A stretch of 26,422 nt of DNA from Bacteroides_D sp963546395 (lineage in GTDB: Bacteria; Bacteroidota; Bacteroidia; Bacteroidales; CAJPTX01). The position numbers and the translations under genes are program-made. Below, piece after piece: positions 8,901-16,601 of the stretch (its first letter is position 1; each line of letters begins with the position of its first letter). Below the pieces are notes generated by a model. That model was not told the DNA's origin. It made no database searches and worked only from the letters and a program-made list of their open reading frames with translations. The stretch spans positions 1 to 26,422 of the forward strand of contig CAUUMS010000020.1 in the NCBI GenBank assembly GCA_963546395.1, read 5' to 3'.

Positions 8901-11900
8901 GAATGAGTTCCTGTTCCCCCTCACCGGGGGCGAAGAGGTCAGCCTCGCCATCCAATTTGCCGGCACCGCATCGGGGGTCTCGTTCACCCTCTCCACCATC
9001 GCTATAGAGCGCGTGGCAGACCGTCCCGACGTAAGTCTCGCGGCCCTCACAGTGCCTCAGGAGGGGTCGCATTTGGAACGCATAGAGGGGACAGTGCGCC
9101 TAAGCAATGAGAATTCACTCCCAGCCAAGAACATACGGATACGGTGCGAGGTAGATGGTGAGTGGCAATGGGGGCAGAGCATCGACGAACTTCAGGGCAA
9201 AGAGACGAGGACAATCGTCGTGCCCATCGAGCTAGGAGCTCCCCCCACCCTCGGGGCCCTTCGGCGCATACGCATGACAGCCACGCTAGAGGGCGACACG
9301 GATGCGCAGAACAACACCGCTGAGGCCACAGTGAATGAGATGGGCGATGTGCTGACGATGCCCAGATCGCACTCCGAGATAGTCAATGGCAAACGGGTGA
9401 CGCACGACCCACGGCGTATCCACGTGGTGGATGGCCCCCTCATGTTTACCGATGACGGGGGCGCGTACGGGCCGCACAGCGCATTGCAGATATCGACACT
9501 AAAACTTGTGCCCAAGGATCCGTCCATGCGGGTACGGATTCAATTCACCCGCTTCCGCAGCTACCCGCTCCAGGGGACGCTTGCGGTGTACACCGGGGGT
9601 GTGGGCGATAACCTATCGTTGTCCGGCCTCGCCCCCCGAGTGGTCCTCAGCGGACGGCATCACCCCATGCCCGTAACCTACGTGTCGGAGGCTAACGATG
9701 GGGCTATAACCCTCCATTTCCGCTCGAATTCGTCCACCGATGAGGGATGGATTGCCGCGGTAGATCTGGTGCCGCGTGAGAATCCCCTCGCCCTGATCGA
9801 TGGCAAGGCACAGCTTCGGGGTCGCACGTCGCAGGGAGAGGTGCCCATAGAGGCCACGGTGCTCAATCGCTGGCCAGAGGCTGTAAAGGGGGTCTCGTTA
9901 ATCCTCTGGGATGGGCACCAGGCCGTGGCTCAACAGCAGATACCCGAGCTAGCCAGTGGGCGTCAACGCATCATCTTCGACAAAAAGCTACGCATGGCCC
10001 TCGGCAGCAATCGACTATACACGCTACTGCTGCGAGGCGAGGACTATGATGAGCAAGACAATCGGATCCCCCTTCTCGCCGCATACGATCGCTACTGCCT
10101 GCCAGGCCCCATTGCCAAGAGCGATGCGCTGGCGATAGGCCAACTGACGCTGAATGGGCAACAGCTGCCAATGCCGCCCGCCACGGGACACATGCAGTAC
10201 CATCTACAGCAGCGGTTCACCGTCTACCGCATCAAGGGGCCTACACCCCTCGTGGTGCAGCTAACGCAACGGGCCCCAGCCAACGGCGCGCTAGGTGTGT
10301 GGGTGGATTGGAATGATGATGGCGAATTCAGCACAGATGAGGGCGTTATCCACCCCATAGCCCCCCAGGCCGACAACGCATCCGTTGTAATAGACCCCTC
10401 GCGCTGGGATGTGACGGGAGTGCGACGGATGCGCATCGCCGTAGGGAGTGAGACCGAGCTGAAGGAAGGGCCCTGTTTTGCGCAGGGGCTCACGGCCGGT
10501 GATATACGCGATGTGAGCCTAGTGATAGAAGAGGAGCCCCCTCACGCCCCAGATGATCTTGAGCTGACACGAGTAGACGCAGGTAAGGACGGTAGGAATC
10601 TCTCCGCAGCTCAGCCCATCACGATATGGGTGCGTAACAACTCCGACAGGCCATACAGTGGAACTATTCGGGTTGTGGCCAGCGTGGATGGCAGAAAGCT
10701 AGCCGAAGAGGTGATAGACTGCGCTGGCAACCTCATTGCGGCGAATGGTGCGGAGGCGGAGTATCGGCTCCAGGGCACAGCCGACCTATCGGCCATGGGA
10801 CGGCATCGCCTCGAGGTGGTGATAGACGAGGCCGATGCTAAGGCACAGAAGGGCAATAATGTTCGCAGCACAGATGTACACTGCCTGCGCGAGGAGACAA
10901 ACGGATTTTACGCCTTGCACATGCGCTCACTCGTCCAAGAGACGCAGCGGGTGGATATGCACGAGGTGGCTCGCCGCATCCCCCGGGCAAAGCGGGGTGA
11001 AGCGTACACCGTGGAGCTACTACTGATGCTCGACAAAGCTCAAGCGGCGACCCTGATCGACTCCAAAGGGTTTAAGCTCTACACGCAGGTAGGAGGCGGC
11101 TCCACGTCGTCCCCATGCCGGCTTGCGCTGAACATAGGGGGTGGGACAACGCTATCCACGCAGACAGAGGTGCTAACGCCCGGACGGTGGCACCACGTGG
11201 CCGTAGTTATGCGGGACATTGTGCCAGGCACCCCGGCCCCATCGTCCACCCCGGGTAGCTGTCTGGTTGACGTTTACGTGGATGAAACCCGATGCGCACT
11301 GACCAACCAGATGGGTAGGGAGCCGCGGCTCGAGGAGCTACAGCTGGGCAGTAAGCTGGATGGCAAGCTGGATGAATTCCGACTGTGGCACCGTGCCGTA
11401 GACGAGGCAGAGCTACAGGCACATGTGCATGCGCACTGGCGTAATTCCACAGGAGAGCTGCCAGCAGGATGTCTAATGGAGTTCAGCTTCGATGAGGGCC
11501 CGGGCAACAGCATAAGCATGTCGGGCGAGGATGTGGCCTACATCGTGGCCGGGAATGATGAGGCTATTCGTGCCAAGACGGGAGGGGTGTGGTTCGATGC
11601 CAAGGAGCTTATCAGCAGCATTCGCCTCACGGGGCAGGTTGGCGAGGCGCAGCAGGATGAGCGCAACGTGTACACCGTGCGATTCCCCAAGGGGACAGAC
11701 AAGGGGCACATAGCGGGCGAGGTGCTAGCCGCATGGCCAAACAGCAGCCTCCTCTACCGCGGAAAGCCCGTGGGCCCTAGCAATCCGTTCGACTTCAACG
11801 AGACGGTGCGCATTACTGCCAGCCACGCAGCCATATTTGGGCAGTCGCTACAGCAGGATGTGGAATTACGTTTTGCCACGATTCCCCTGGACGGATGCGA

Positions 11901-14900
11901 GCTGCTAGAACTTCGGCTGGAGCAGGCACACAACCCGTGGCTCACGGGAGGAGACGTGACAGTACCCATTCAGCCCCGCATGGAGATCGCACTCCCCACC
12001 ACCCCAGTAAGCAAAGAGCAGGCAAAGAGTGTGGTGCTCACATTCCGCGTGTCAGAAGATGCCGTGCTGCTGTATGGTGACAAGGAGTATCAGGATGGGC
12101 AGATTGCGGTGGATCTGCGCAAGGAGACTAAGCTCACAGTACGAGCTGCTAACGGAACCACCAAGGTTTACAGCCTGCGGCTGGCAGTCCAACAACAGCT
12201 GGAGTGGGGGCTCGCCAACACTGAGTTCGTATATGGAGACGTGGGAGGCAAAGTGCTCGCGGCAAGCGAATCGGGGCGCATCATCACCTTCACCTCTAGC
12301 AATCCCGCGGTGGCGAGCGTGGCTAACGACTCCCTACGCATAGGGCGGTGTGGCACATGCATAATCTCGGCCCAACAGCGGGGTGGTGGATTCCATGGGC
12401 CCTCTAACACCGTCTCGCATACTATCACCGTGCGCAAGCGAAGCGTACAGGTGTACCCCGCCGTGAAACCCACGCCCTTCGGCGAACCGGTGGAGTGGAG
12501 ATTTCAGTACAAGACCCTCGTGAGCCCAGCTGACGCCTACGACCTGCCAGATCCGATGGCAATGGGTATCTACAAGCTCGTCGACTCCCACGGGGAAGAG
12601 GTGGGGCTGAGTCCCCTGCTAAGCGTGGGCACGTATGAGCTCAAGGTGGCGAAGAGCGAGGCGTACGAGAGTGCCCAATACATCATCACCCCCAAAGAGG
12701 GTACCCTTACGATTGAGCAAGGCGCCAAGCGACTAGTGAGGCTGACAGTGGTAGACGAACAGGGGAATGCAATAGAGGGGGCCACCGTACGTATTGGAGC
12801 ACACCGGCTGCAAAGCGACGCGAAGGGAGAGGTAACGGTGGCCCTCACCGGTGGTCAGAAGTACGCCCTGATGGTGGAGCACCCAGGGCACATGACGGTG
12901 CGGGATGAGCTGAACGTGGCTGAGGACAGTGATACGCATCAGCGCATTACACTGCGGGCGACGACCATTAGGCTCGAGTACGAATCGGGGTCACACGGTA
13001 GGATAGCCGGCGATAGGATCCAGCATGTGGCAGCAGGGAGCAATGGGGCCCCCGTATTAGCCCAGGCTGACGACGGCTACCATTTTGCAAGATGGGATGA
13101 TGGGGTCACAGAGAATCCCCGCACGGATCGTCAAGTAGAGCAGGCCGTACACGTCAGGGCACAGTTTGAGCCCAACCGGCATCATCTCCACTACTCCGTG
13201 CGCCGTGGAGGGCAGTGGATAGCCGGTGCACCGCTGCAAAACGTGGAGCATGGGGCTAATGGTGACCCCGTGGAGGTGGGAGCTCAGGACGGGGGGTACT
13301 TTTTCGCAGAATGGAGTGACGGGGCCCTCAATGCGCTGCGGCGAGAGCTGAACGTGCAGCACGATGTCAGCGTAGCAGCCATATTCGGGGGATATGCCAC
13401 CCTACCAGAGGTTCAGCAATTCGCAACAGAACTCGTGGATGGCGGTTGGTATGCCACTAGCCATGGGGCCTCTGGCACAGGGTGGACGGTGCAACCCACG
13501 CTGCCCGAGGCTGGCTATCATTCCAGCGGAGCCCTCGCCGTATGCCAGGCAGGCAAAGCAGAGAAGACAAACGCTGGGAACATCACAACGGCACAGCTCT
13601 ACACGCCACGCTACCGGTTGGCGAGCACAGCAAACAACATCGAAGCGCGGTGCGCATACCTATTCAAACGCACAGAGAATGAGTCCCTTGCGATTGAGTA
13701 CACCGTGGATGGTAGCACGTGGGTTCAGCTGGGAGACGAATTTACAGCAGGCCACAACAGCGCAAAGGCAGTTGAACGAACGGTGAATAGCTCTGCGCTC
13801 GCAGGAGCTGTCTTCATCCAATTCCGCTGGACATATCGGTTTGCAGGCCAGGGGGGGTACGCCGCTATCAGCAGGGCATACTTCTACGAGTCGGCGAGCA
13901 CACGCCATCGGTACACCTACGTTGCAGAGCCAGCCGAGGGGGGTAAATTTGTGATTAATGGCGAGGAGGTTCAGCATCAGGACGTAGCGCATGGGCAATA
14001 CCCGCAGGATGTGCAGGCCGTGGCAAATCCCGGATTCCGTTTCGGGGAATGGGTAGGGCAAAAGGGAGGGGCCACACTCAGCCCACGTAAGCCCGCACTA
14101 GCCGAGGCGAGGTACACAGCACGCTTCCTACCAGTGGATCTGTTCCGGGTGCAATACAGAGCCTCTGCGGCAGAAGGAGGGCACTTTGAGATGGCAGGCA
14201 CGCCCGTCACTGAGCAGCTGGTACGGGCCGGGGAGCTGTCGCATGAGGTAGTGGCCGTGGCACACCCTGGGTATCACTTCGTGCGCTGGGGGGACAATGG
14301 GGAGACAAACCCCTCACGAGGCAGGATGGCCATCCAGAGCGATGTCACGCTCGAGGGGCTGTTCGTGCGCAATAGCCACCAGCTCGTCATTGAGGTCGTG
14401 AGGCAGAATGAGCCCGTGGAGGATGTGACGGTAGCCATAGGCATTGCACAACGCACGGGGAAAGATGGTCGGGCACTCTTCTCTCTACCATCGGGACGGT
14501 ACGCCTACTCCGTGGCAGATTCTCGGCGCACGGTGCACAGCGGTGAGGTTGTGCTGGAGGATGAAGACACCCACATTCAGGTAAACCTGAATGACGGGAG
14601 TACGATTCCCCTGCGGCGAATCATATTCCGAGTGACGAATGGCGAGGCACCTCTGCCCCACACGCATGTGACGCTAGGGGGGCAGCAGCTAGAGACGGAT
14701 GAGCAGGGAGAGACCCAGTGGAGCCTCCCGGATGGCACATACTCATACACCGTGAGACGGGACGGGTACACCGACCAGTCGGGGACGGTTGAGCTCAAGG
14801 GGCGCAACGCAAGGATAGATATCGCCCTGGCGGTGGTGAGCTACGAATTGCAGTACAAGGAGCCGCAACACGTCTACCTGTCGGTGGTGGATGCAGACGG

Positions 14901-15609
14901 CCACACCCGACCCAGTGGCAGTAGGGTCACGCACGGGACGCTGCTAACCATGACCACAGAGACAGACGTGGGATACCGCCTAGCTGCCCTCAGGGTGAAT
15001 GGAGTGGATCGGTATGCGGAGCTGGGGCAAGATGGCACGTTCAGATTCCGCATGACGGAGGCTACCACCATCGAAACGGAATCGGGCAGGCAAGCTGGTT
15101 ACTTCCCCGTGACGATACTCCCAGCTCGTGGTGGCACCATTGAGGTTAGACACGGCAGGAGTCTTGTGCAAGATGGAGACTTACTCCCCCTAGGGGCCAC
15201 GATCAGGATAGCTCTCACCCCAGAGGCTGGGTATAAGCTCAGCGGGTTGAGCGTGAATGGAATAGATAGGCTAGAACTAGTAGCTGAGGGTGTGCTACAG
15301 TATCAGATTGTAGGTGCCAGCGAGATTGCCGCAGAGTTTAAGCGAGATGTGCCAAGCAGTGCAGAGCGGACGGAGGCTGAGGGCATCACGGCATCACCAA
15401 ACCCATTCCTCGGCACGCTTTACGTGTCTGTACCACACCAGGAGGCACAGATTCGGCTCATCAATGCGCACGGAGTCGTCGTCCATGAGCAGGCCTCACA
15501 GGGTAGCCACATGGTGGCACTAGACCTAGGATGTCTGCCCGCAGGACTCTACCTGGTGGTGATCACCGGTGACGGCTTCCATCGGTGCATCCCGGTGATG
15601 AAACGCTAG
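5950..15609 (+). CDS. Giant S8 (subtilisin-like) serine protease-adhesin 2 with T9SS sorting domain
   Basis: Complete, 3219 aa. The start ATG at 5950 has GGAGA nine bases upstream (5936-5940) and opens a clear signal peptide (residues 1-22, ending GLRA). The propeptide reaches about 205. The S8 domain has Asp244 (GVWDAN), His272, Asn374 (AAGND) and Ser455 (GTSMACP); its His motif is HATHVLG instead of HGTHVAG. Later modules, by eye: P-like jelly roll with NDLDM (545), Ig-like (657), FN3 (751), jelly roll (853), CARDB-like (1027), CUB-like (1162), CARDB-like (1278), GEVED with WVDWNDDGEF (1410-1510), CARDB-like (1537), LamG (1651-1857), two cadherin-like sandwiches, Big2/MBG-like (2086-2257), PEGA/CnaB-like (2261-2340), BRD repeats, adhesin-type jelly roll (about 2481-2651), more BRD and PEGA-like units, and a type A sorting domain (3145-3219, ASPNPF to PVMKR). 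Export should be Sec, then T9SS, to the surface or medium. Substrate unknown. Confidence 0.95.
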   Translation: MRYRYRLALLLVLLGLSVGLRAHDSIMLNGHRIALRGQSLRAVRALTSATADAEERSNVLVQMSQQVTSREIDELAQQGVELGDYLGDGTYHALLRKQHARPSRMRRGPIKAIVPLRSEWKIDTALTVRGGTPADADVDELIPVAIYLAPNAGATHVERMLQEAGCRHVHLNPSLGTARAVLPASRLAYVADLPWVLRIAPADRPNSADNYGGRTLGCGYALSIPATWGGRGLSGKGIRIGVWDANIVSHPELDGRFARQESEIGGDGSERHATHVLGSVLGNGVINPEAQGVAPQAQAWTYNFNTQRNGKSEPQEMDEARRQFGITLTQNSYGPQLRTSCPYYRQFRYRHADYEMDRLAHLHPTLTHVLAAGNDGGSCQAQMQSQHGHPLYGTTALRAKNVIYVGATDAQGVLAPFSSCGPQDDGRLFPTVVARGVGVLSTTPLGTHRTMDGTSMACPLVTGHLALLQERYQQLHRGGEIRSDLLRAVVANTADDAGRPGPDFQYGYGILNAERAARALENGYYTMGKLGHKESATLTLRVPRECSGLRVMLAWNDAASSKDVAYGSPVLINDLDMQVLVDRTPYHPWVCQHQKGQVESVASRRVDRLNNQEQITITRDELRNAYEVTIQIAGRKVVDGQQTYALTWWFDDNSPQIIAPGAGAQLCPGEKYVARMEGSSAWYDAWISYDDGAHYESLGRIPGGGSPPGTSPAFTVPANAPTCRTARLKMIDIRGQEAVSAQPFIIAPQVEEPQLISQECGRNGWLLRWNSLNEAQHGYEVLMAEAQEGLYESVGHTAHAHEVQFDIPTATAQRYAHPVFSIAVRTPGGGWGKRSQGVLAPEPQALTLTGEALPFLEAFTVVPSPHFRLTLGDKLQVSYQSNARSGILGANQLILRSLESVQGATPADHYDKGQNGTHLAELRLCQVDLRGIAHQEPLQLRVVGQLGSISPQTQSASRFRVLVNGQPVADQFGTVDHTASDGRTNEFLFPLTGGEEVSLAIQFAGTASGVSFTLSTIAIERVADRPDVSLAALTVPQEGSHLERIEGTVRLSNENSLPAKNIRIRCEVDGEWQWGQSIDELQGKETRTIVVPIELGAPPTLGALRRIRMTATLEGDTDAQNNTAEATVNEMGDVLTMPRSHSEIVNGKRVTHDPRRIHVVDGPLMFTDDGGAYGPHSALQISTLKLVPKDPSMRVRIQFTRFRSYPLQGTLAVYTGGVGDNLSLSGLAPRVVLSGRHHPMPVTYVSEANDGAITLHFRSNSSTDEGWIAAVDLVPRENPLALIDGKAQLRGRTSQGEVPIEATVLNRWPEAVKGVSLILWDGHQAVAQQQIPELASGRQRIIFDKKLRMALGSNRLYTLLLRGEDYDEQDNRIPLLAAYDRYCLPGPIAKSDALAIGQLTLNGQQLPMPPATGHMQYHLQQRFTVYRIKGPTPLVVQLTQRAPANGALGVWVDWNDDGEFSTDEGVIHPIAPQADNASVVIDPSRWDVTGVRRMRIAVGSETELKEGPCFAQGLTAGDIRDVSLVIEEEPPHAPDDLELTRVDAGKDGRNLSAAQPITIWVRNNSDRPYSGTIRVVASVDGRKLAEEVIDCAGNLIAANGAEAEYRLQGTADLSAMGRHRLEVVIDEADAKAQKGNNVRSTDVHCLREETNGFYALHMRSLVQETQRVDMHEVARRIPRAKRGEAYTVELLLMLDKAQAATLIDSKGFKLYTQVGGGSTSSPCRLALNIGGGTTLSTQTEVLTPGRWHHVAVVMRDIVPGTPAPSSTPGSCLVDVYVDETRCALTNQMGREPRLEELQLGSKLDGKLDEFRLWHRAVDEAELQAHVHAHWRNSTGELPAGCLMEFSFDEGPGNSISMSGEDVAYIVAGNDEAIRAKTGGVWFDAKELISSIRLTGQVGEAQQDERNVYTVRFPKGTDKGHIAGEVLAAWPNSSLLYRGKPVGPSNPFDFNETVRITASHAAIFGQSLQQDVELRFATIPLDGCELLELRLEQAHNPWLTGGDVTVPIQPRMEIALPTTPVSKEQAKSVVLTFRVSEDAVLLYGDKEYQDGQIAVDLRKETKLTVRAANGTTKVYSLRLAVQQQLEWGLANTEFVYGDVGGKVLAASESGRIITFTSSNPAVASVANDSLRIGRCGTCIISAQQRGGGFHGPSNTVSHTITVRKRSVQVYPAVKPTPFGEPVEWRFQYKTLVSPADAYDLPDPMAMGIYKLVDSHGEEVGLSPLLSVGTYELKVAKSEAYESAQYIITPKEGTLTIEQGAKRLVRLTVVDEQGNAIEGATVRIGAHRLQSDAKGEVTVALTGGQKYALMVEHPGHMTVRDELNVAEDSDTHQRITLRATTIRLEYESGSHGRIAGDRIQHVAAGSNGAPVLAQADDGYHFARWDDGVTENPRTDRQVEQAVHVRAQFEPNRHHLHYSVRRGGQWIAGAPLQNVEHGANGDPVEVGAQDGGYFFAEWSDGALNALRRELNVQHDVSVAAIFGGYATLPEVQQFATELVDGGWYATSHGASGTGWTVQPTLPEAGYHSSGALAVCQAGKAEKTNAGNITTAQLYTPRYRLASTANNIEARCAYLFKRTENESLAIEYTVDGSTWVQLGDEFTAGHNSAKAVERTVNSSALAGAVFIQFRWTYRFAGQGGYAAISRAYFYESASTRHRYTYVAEPAEGGKFVINGEEVQHQDVAHGQYPQDVQAVANPGFRFGEWVGQKGGATLSPRKPALAEARYTARFLPVDLFRVQYRASAAEGGHFEMAGTPVTEQLVRAGELSHEVVAVAHPGYHFVRWGDNGETNPSRGRMAIQSDVTLEGLFVRNSHQLVIEVVRQNEPVEDVTVAIGIAQRTGKDGRALFSLPSGRYAYSVADSRRTVHSGEVVLEDEDTHIQVNLNDGSTIPLRRIIFRVTNGEAPLPHTHVTLGGQQLETDEQGETQWSLPDGTYSYTVRRDGYTDQSGTVELKGRNARIDIALAVVSYELQYKEPQHVYLSVVDADGHTRPSGSRVTHGTLLTMTTETDVGYRLAALRVNGVDRYAELGQDGTFRFRMTEATTIETESGRQAGYFPVTILPARGGTIEVRHGRSLVQDGDLLPLGATIRIALTPEAGYKLSGLSVNGIDRLELVAEGVLQYQIVGASEIAAEFKRDVPSSAERTEAEGITASPNPFLGTLYVSVPHQEAQIRLINAHGVVVHEQASQGSHMVALDLGCLPAGLYLVVITGDGFHRCIPVMKR
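12970..14370 (+). repeat. Bacterial repeat (BRD) units flanking an adhesin-type jelly roll in protease 2
   Basis: Four related ~70-residue units are visible, two before (12970-13390) and two after (13905-14370) a jelly-roll module. Each opens with an alternating beta strand plus a GG/G-turn, and carries a 'GYHFARW-DG' type core (variants FFAEWSDG, FRFGEWVG, YHFVRWGDNG) and an N-P-R turn. They are protein-level repeats; the DNA copies have diverged clearly. They resemble the BRD domains common in Bacteroidota surface proteins. Confidence 0.65.
15382..15606 (+). other. T9SS type A C-terminal sorting domain of protease 2
   Basis: The last 75 residues show the standard pattern: ITASPNPF opening, a strand with a small-polar linker, the IRLINAHGVVVHEQ core, the LPAGLYLVVI strand, and a basic end (PVMKR). 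Such domains direct passage across the outer membrane by the type IX system and are usually removed on anchoring. The codons are part of the 5950-15609 gene. Confidence 0.88.
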
Positions 15610-15657
15610 TCATCATACCAAGGAGAGAGGAACGTCCGCCACGCAGGGCATCAGCGA

Positions 15658-15990
15658 TTAGATATCATACAGCACGCTTCTCCCCAAAATTGAGCCCGCT
15701 GCACTCAGCCACGAGATGGAGAAGATGATGATGAACAGGATCGCCACGAGGGCTAGAATGATTCCGGCAATGGCAAGTCCGCGAGGAGCACGACGCAGAC
15801 CTACAAGCGAGAAGATGAGGCCCAAGAGCCACAGGATAATGTTGACCACAGGGATCCAGCTGAAAATGACCGAAAGCAGGGCCAGGACGAATCCGGCTGT
15901 GCCGAGTCCGTTTCTACGCTGTACGATGTAGGTGGGCATTGGCTGCGGAGCAGCTACGAAATCCCCTGTATTCTGTCGAGTCTCTTCCAT
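15658..15990 (-). CDS. DUF4190-like small inner-membrane protein
   Basis: A 110-aa protein. A short polar N-terminus (1-28) is followed by a hydrophobic block (31-65) interrupted by the WIPVVN turn, then a basic loop GLRRAPRG (64-71) and a second membrane segment (about 72-95). The G-AGF-L-L / W-P-VN--LW / GL-R-PRG-A-AG pattern is that of the DUF4190-type proteins common in Bacteroidota; no biochemical function is established. The ATG at 15990 is the first in-frame start after an in-frame TAA just upstream. The gene converges on protease 2, with 48 bp between the stop codons, and lies downstream of a truncated paralogue on the same strand, so the two may be cotranscribed. Nothing ties it directly to the proteases except position. 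Confidence 0.85.
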   Translation of the reverse strand: MEETRQNTGDFVAAPQPMPTYIVQRRNGLGTAGFVLALLSVIFSWIPVVNIILWLLGLIFSLVGLRRAPRGLAIAGIILALVAILFIIIFSISWLSAAGSILGRSVLYDI

Positions 15991-16139
15991 CTTATCACAT
16001 TATTCGCCTCCCGAGCGACTGGCTTGAGAGGGCATTCACGCTACGCTTGCACACGGCCTCGCAAGACCATACACCCAAACGGGGAATGCGAGGGCATAAT
16101 TAATACGATCCACGAGCCCAATGGGGCATATGCGCCCAC
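15991..16139. other. Spacer between the two DUF4190-like genes
   Basis: About 150 bp, of which 16100-16139 is probably the remains of the frameshifted 3' end of the upstream paralogue. It contains a short AT-rich patch (16098-16105). I saw no exact TAnnTTTG element for the downstream gene, so readthrough from the upstream promoter is the simpler expectation. Confidence 0.45.
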
Positions 16140-16367
16140 CTATATGCAATCACCCGCATGAGGACATAGGCCACAAGCACCTATCAAGAGCCCGGCAGTG
16201 GCAAATCCATGCGGATTACGCCCCAGTCCAATGGCTGAGATAACCACCATCAGAGCCCACAGGATATAATTGACCGTGGGCATCCAACAGCAGAGGACGG
16301 AAAACACTGAGAGCGCAAAACCTGCCCTGTTAAAGACATGCCGAGCATGACTCCGAGCCTCTCCCAT
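16140..16367 (-). CDS. Truncated, probably frameshifted DUF4190-like paralogue
   Basis: A 75-aa open frame starting at the ATG at 16367, with GGAGG a few bases upstream. Residues 13-62 match the 110-aa neighbour: NRAGFALSVFSV, CWMPTVNYILW, GLGRNPHGFATAGLL. After residue 63 the resemblance stops and the frame ends in a Cys/His-rich tail unlike the family. Shifting frame near 16171-16181 restores a hydrophobic continuation (LVAYVLMRVIAY) that aligns with the second membrane segment of the paralogue and runs to a stop at 16100. It is therefore more likely a decayed or frameshifted duplicate than a functional short protein; a sequencing error would look the same. Confidence 0.6.
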   Translation of the reverse strand: MGEARSHARHVFNRAGFALSVFSVLCCWMPTVNYILWALMVVISAIGLGRNPHGFATAGLLIGACGLCPHAGDCI

Positions 16368-16428
16368 ATTGACCTCCCCAGTACGCCACCTCCGAGCAGC
16401 CGCACGACGGGCCTCTTCGCACGCATCG

Positions 16429-16436
16429 CAAATGTA
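16429..16436 (-). promoter_or_regulatory. Candidate Bacteroidota -7 element (TACATTTG)
   Basis: TACATTTG on the minus strand matches the TAnnTTTG consensus of the Bacteroidota primary sigma factor exactly, 62 bases before the ATG at 16367. No TTTG is found at the usual -33 spacing; a TTGC lies closer. It sits after the protease 3 terminator, where a promoter for the DUF4190-like pair would be needed. Confidence 0.45.
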
Positions 16437-16497
16437 GTAAAAGACTGCAACCAGAGGGCATGACTGTAGTCGGATAGGAGGGCTCCCGCAAAGAGAG

Positions 16498-16532
16498 AGC
16501 GGGCTCGGCGCTGAAATAGCACCGAGCCCGCT
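16498..16532 (-). terminator. Intrinsic terminator of protease 3
   Basis: On the minus strand, a 15-bp stem (AGCGGGCTCGGTGCT with AGCGCCGAGCCCGCT, one G-U pair) closes a 5-base loop and is followed by a pyrimidine tail CUCUCUUU. It begins about 70 bases after the stop codon at 16602. On the plus strand the same stem would carry a C-A mismatch and lacks a T-run, so it is oriented to end protease 3 transcripts. Confidence 0.78.
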
Positions 16533-16601
16533 TCTAATCGCAAGGCTAGTATTAGCCTCTTAGCAGCTCACCACCGAGGGGGCATAGCGGCTAGAACTGG
16601 T

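Noticed and set aside
15610..15657. Bidirectional terminator between protease 2 and the DUF4190-like gene.
   Set aside because: No stem of useful length is visible in the 48-bp gap.
16543..16558. Six-bp hairpin AGGCTA/TAGCCT just after the protease 3 stop.
   Set aside because: Weak and with no T-run; the 15-bp stem at 16498-16532 is the convincing terminator.
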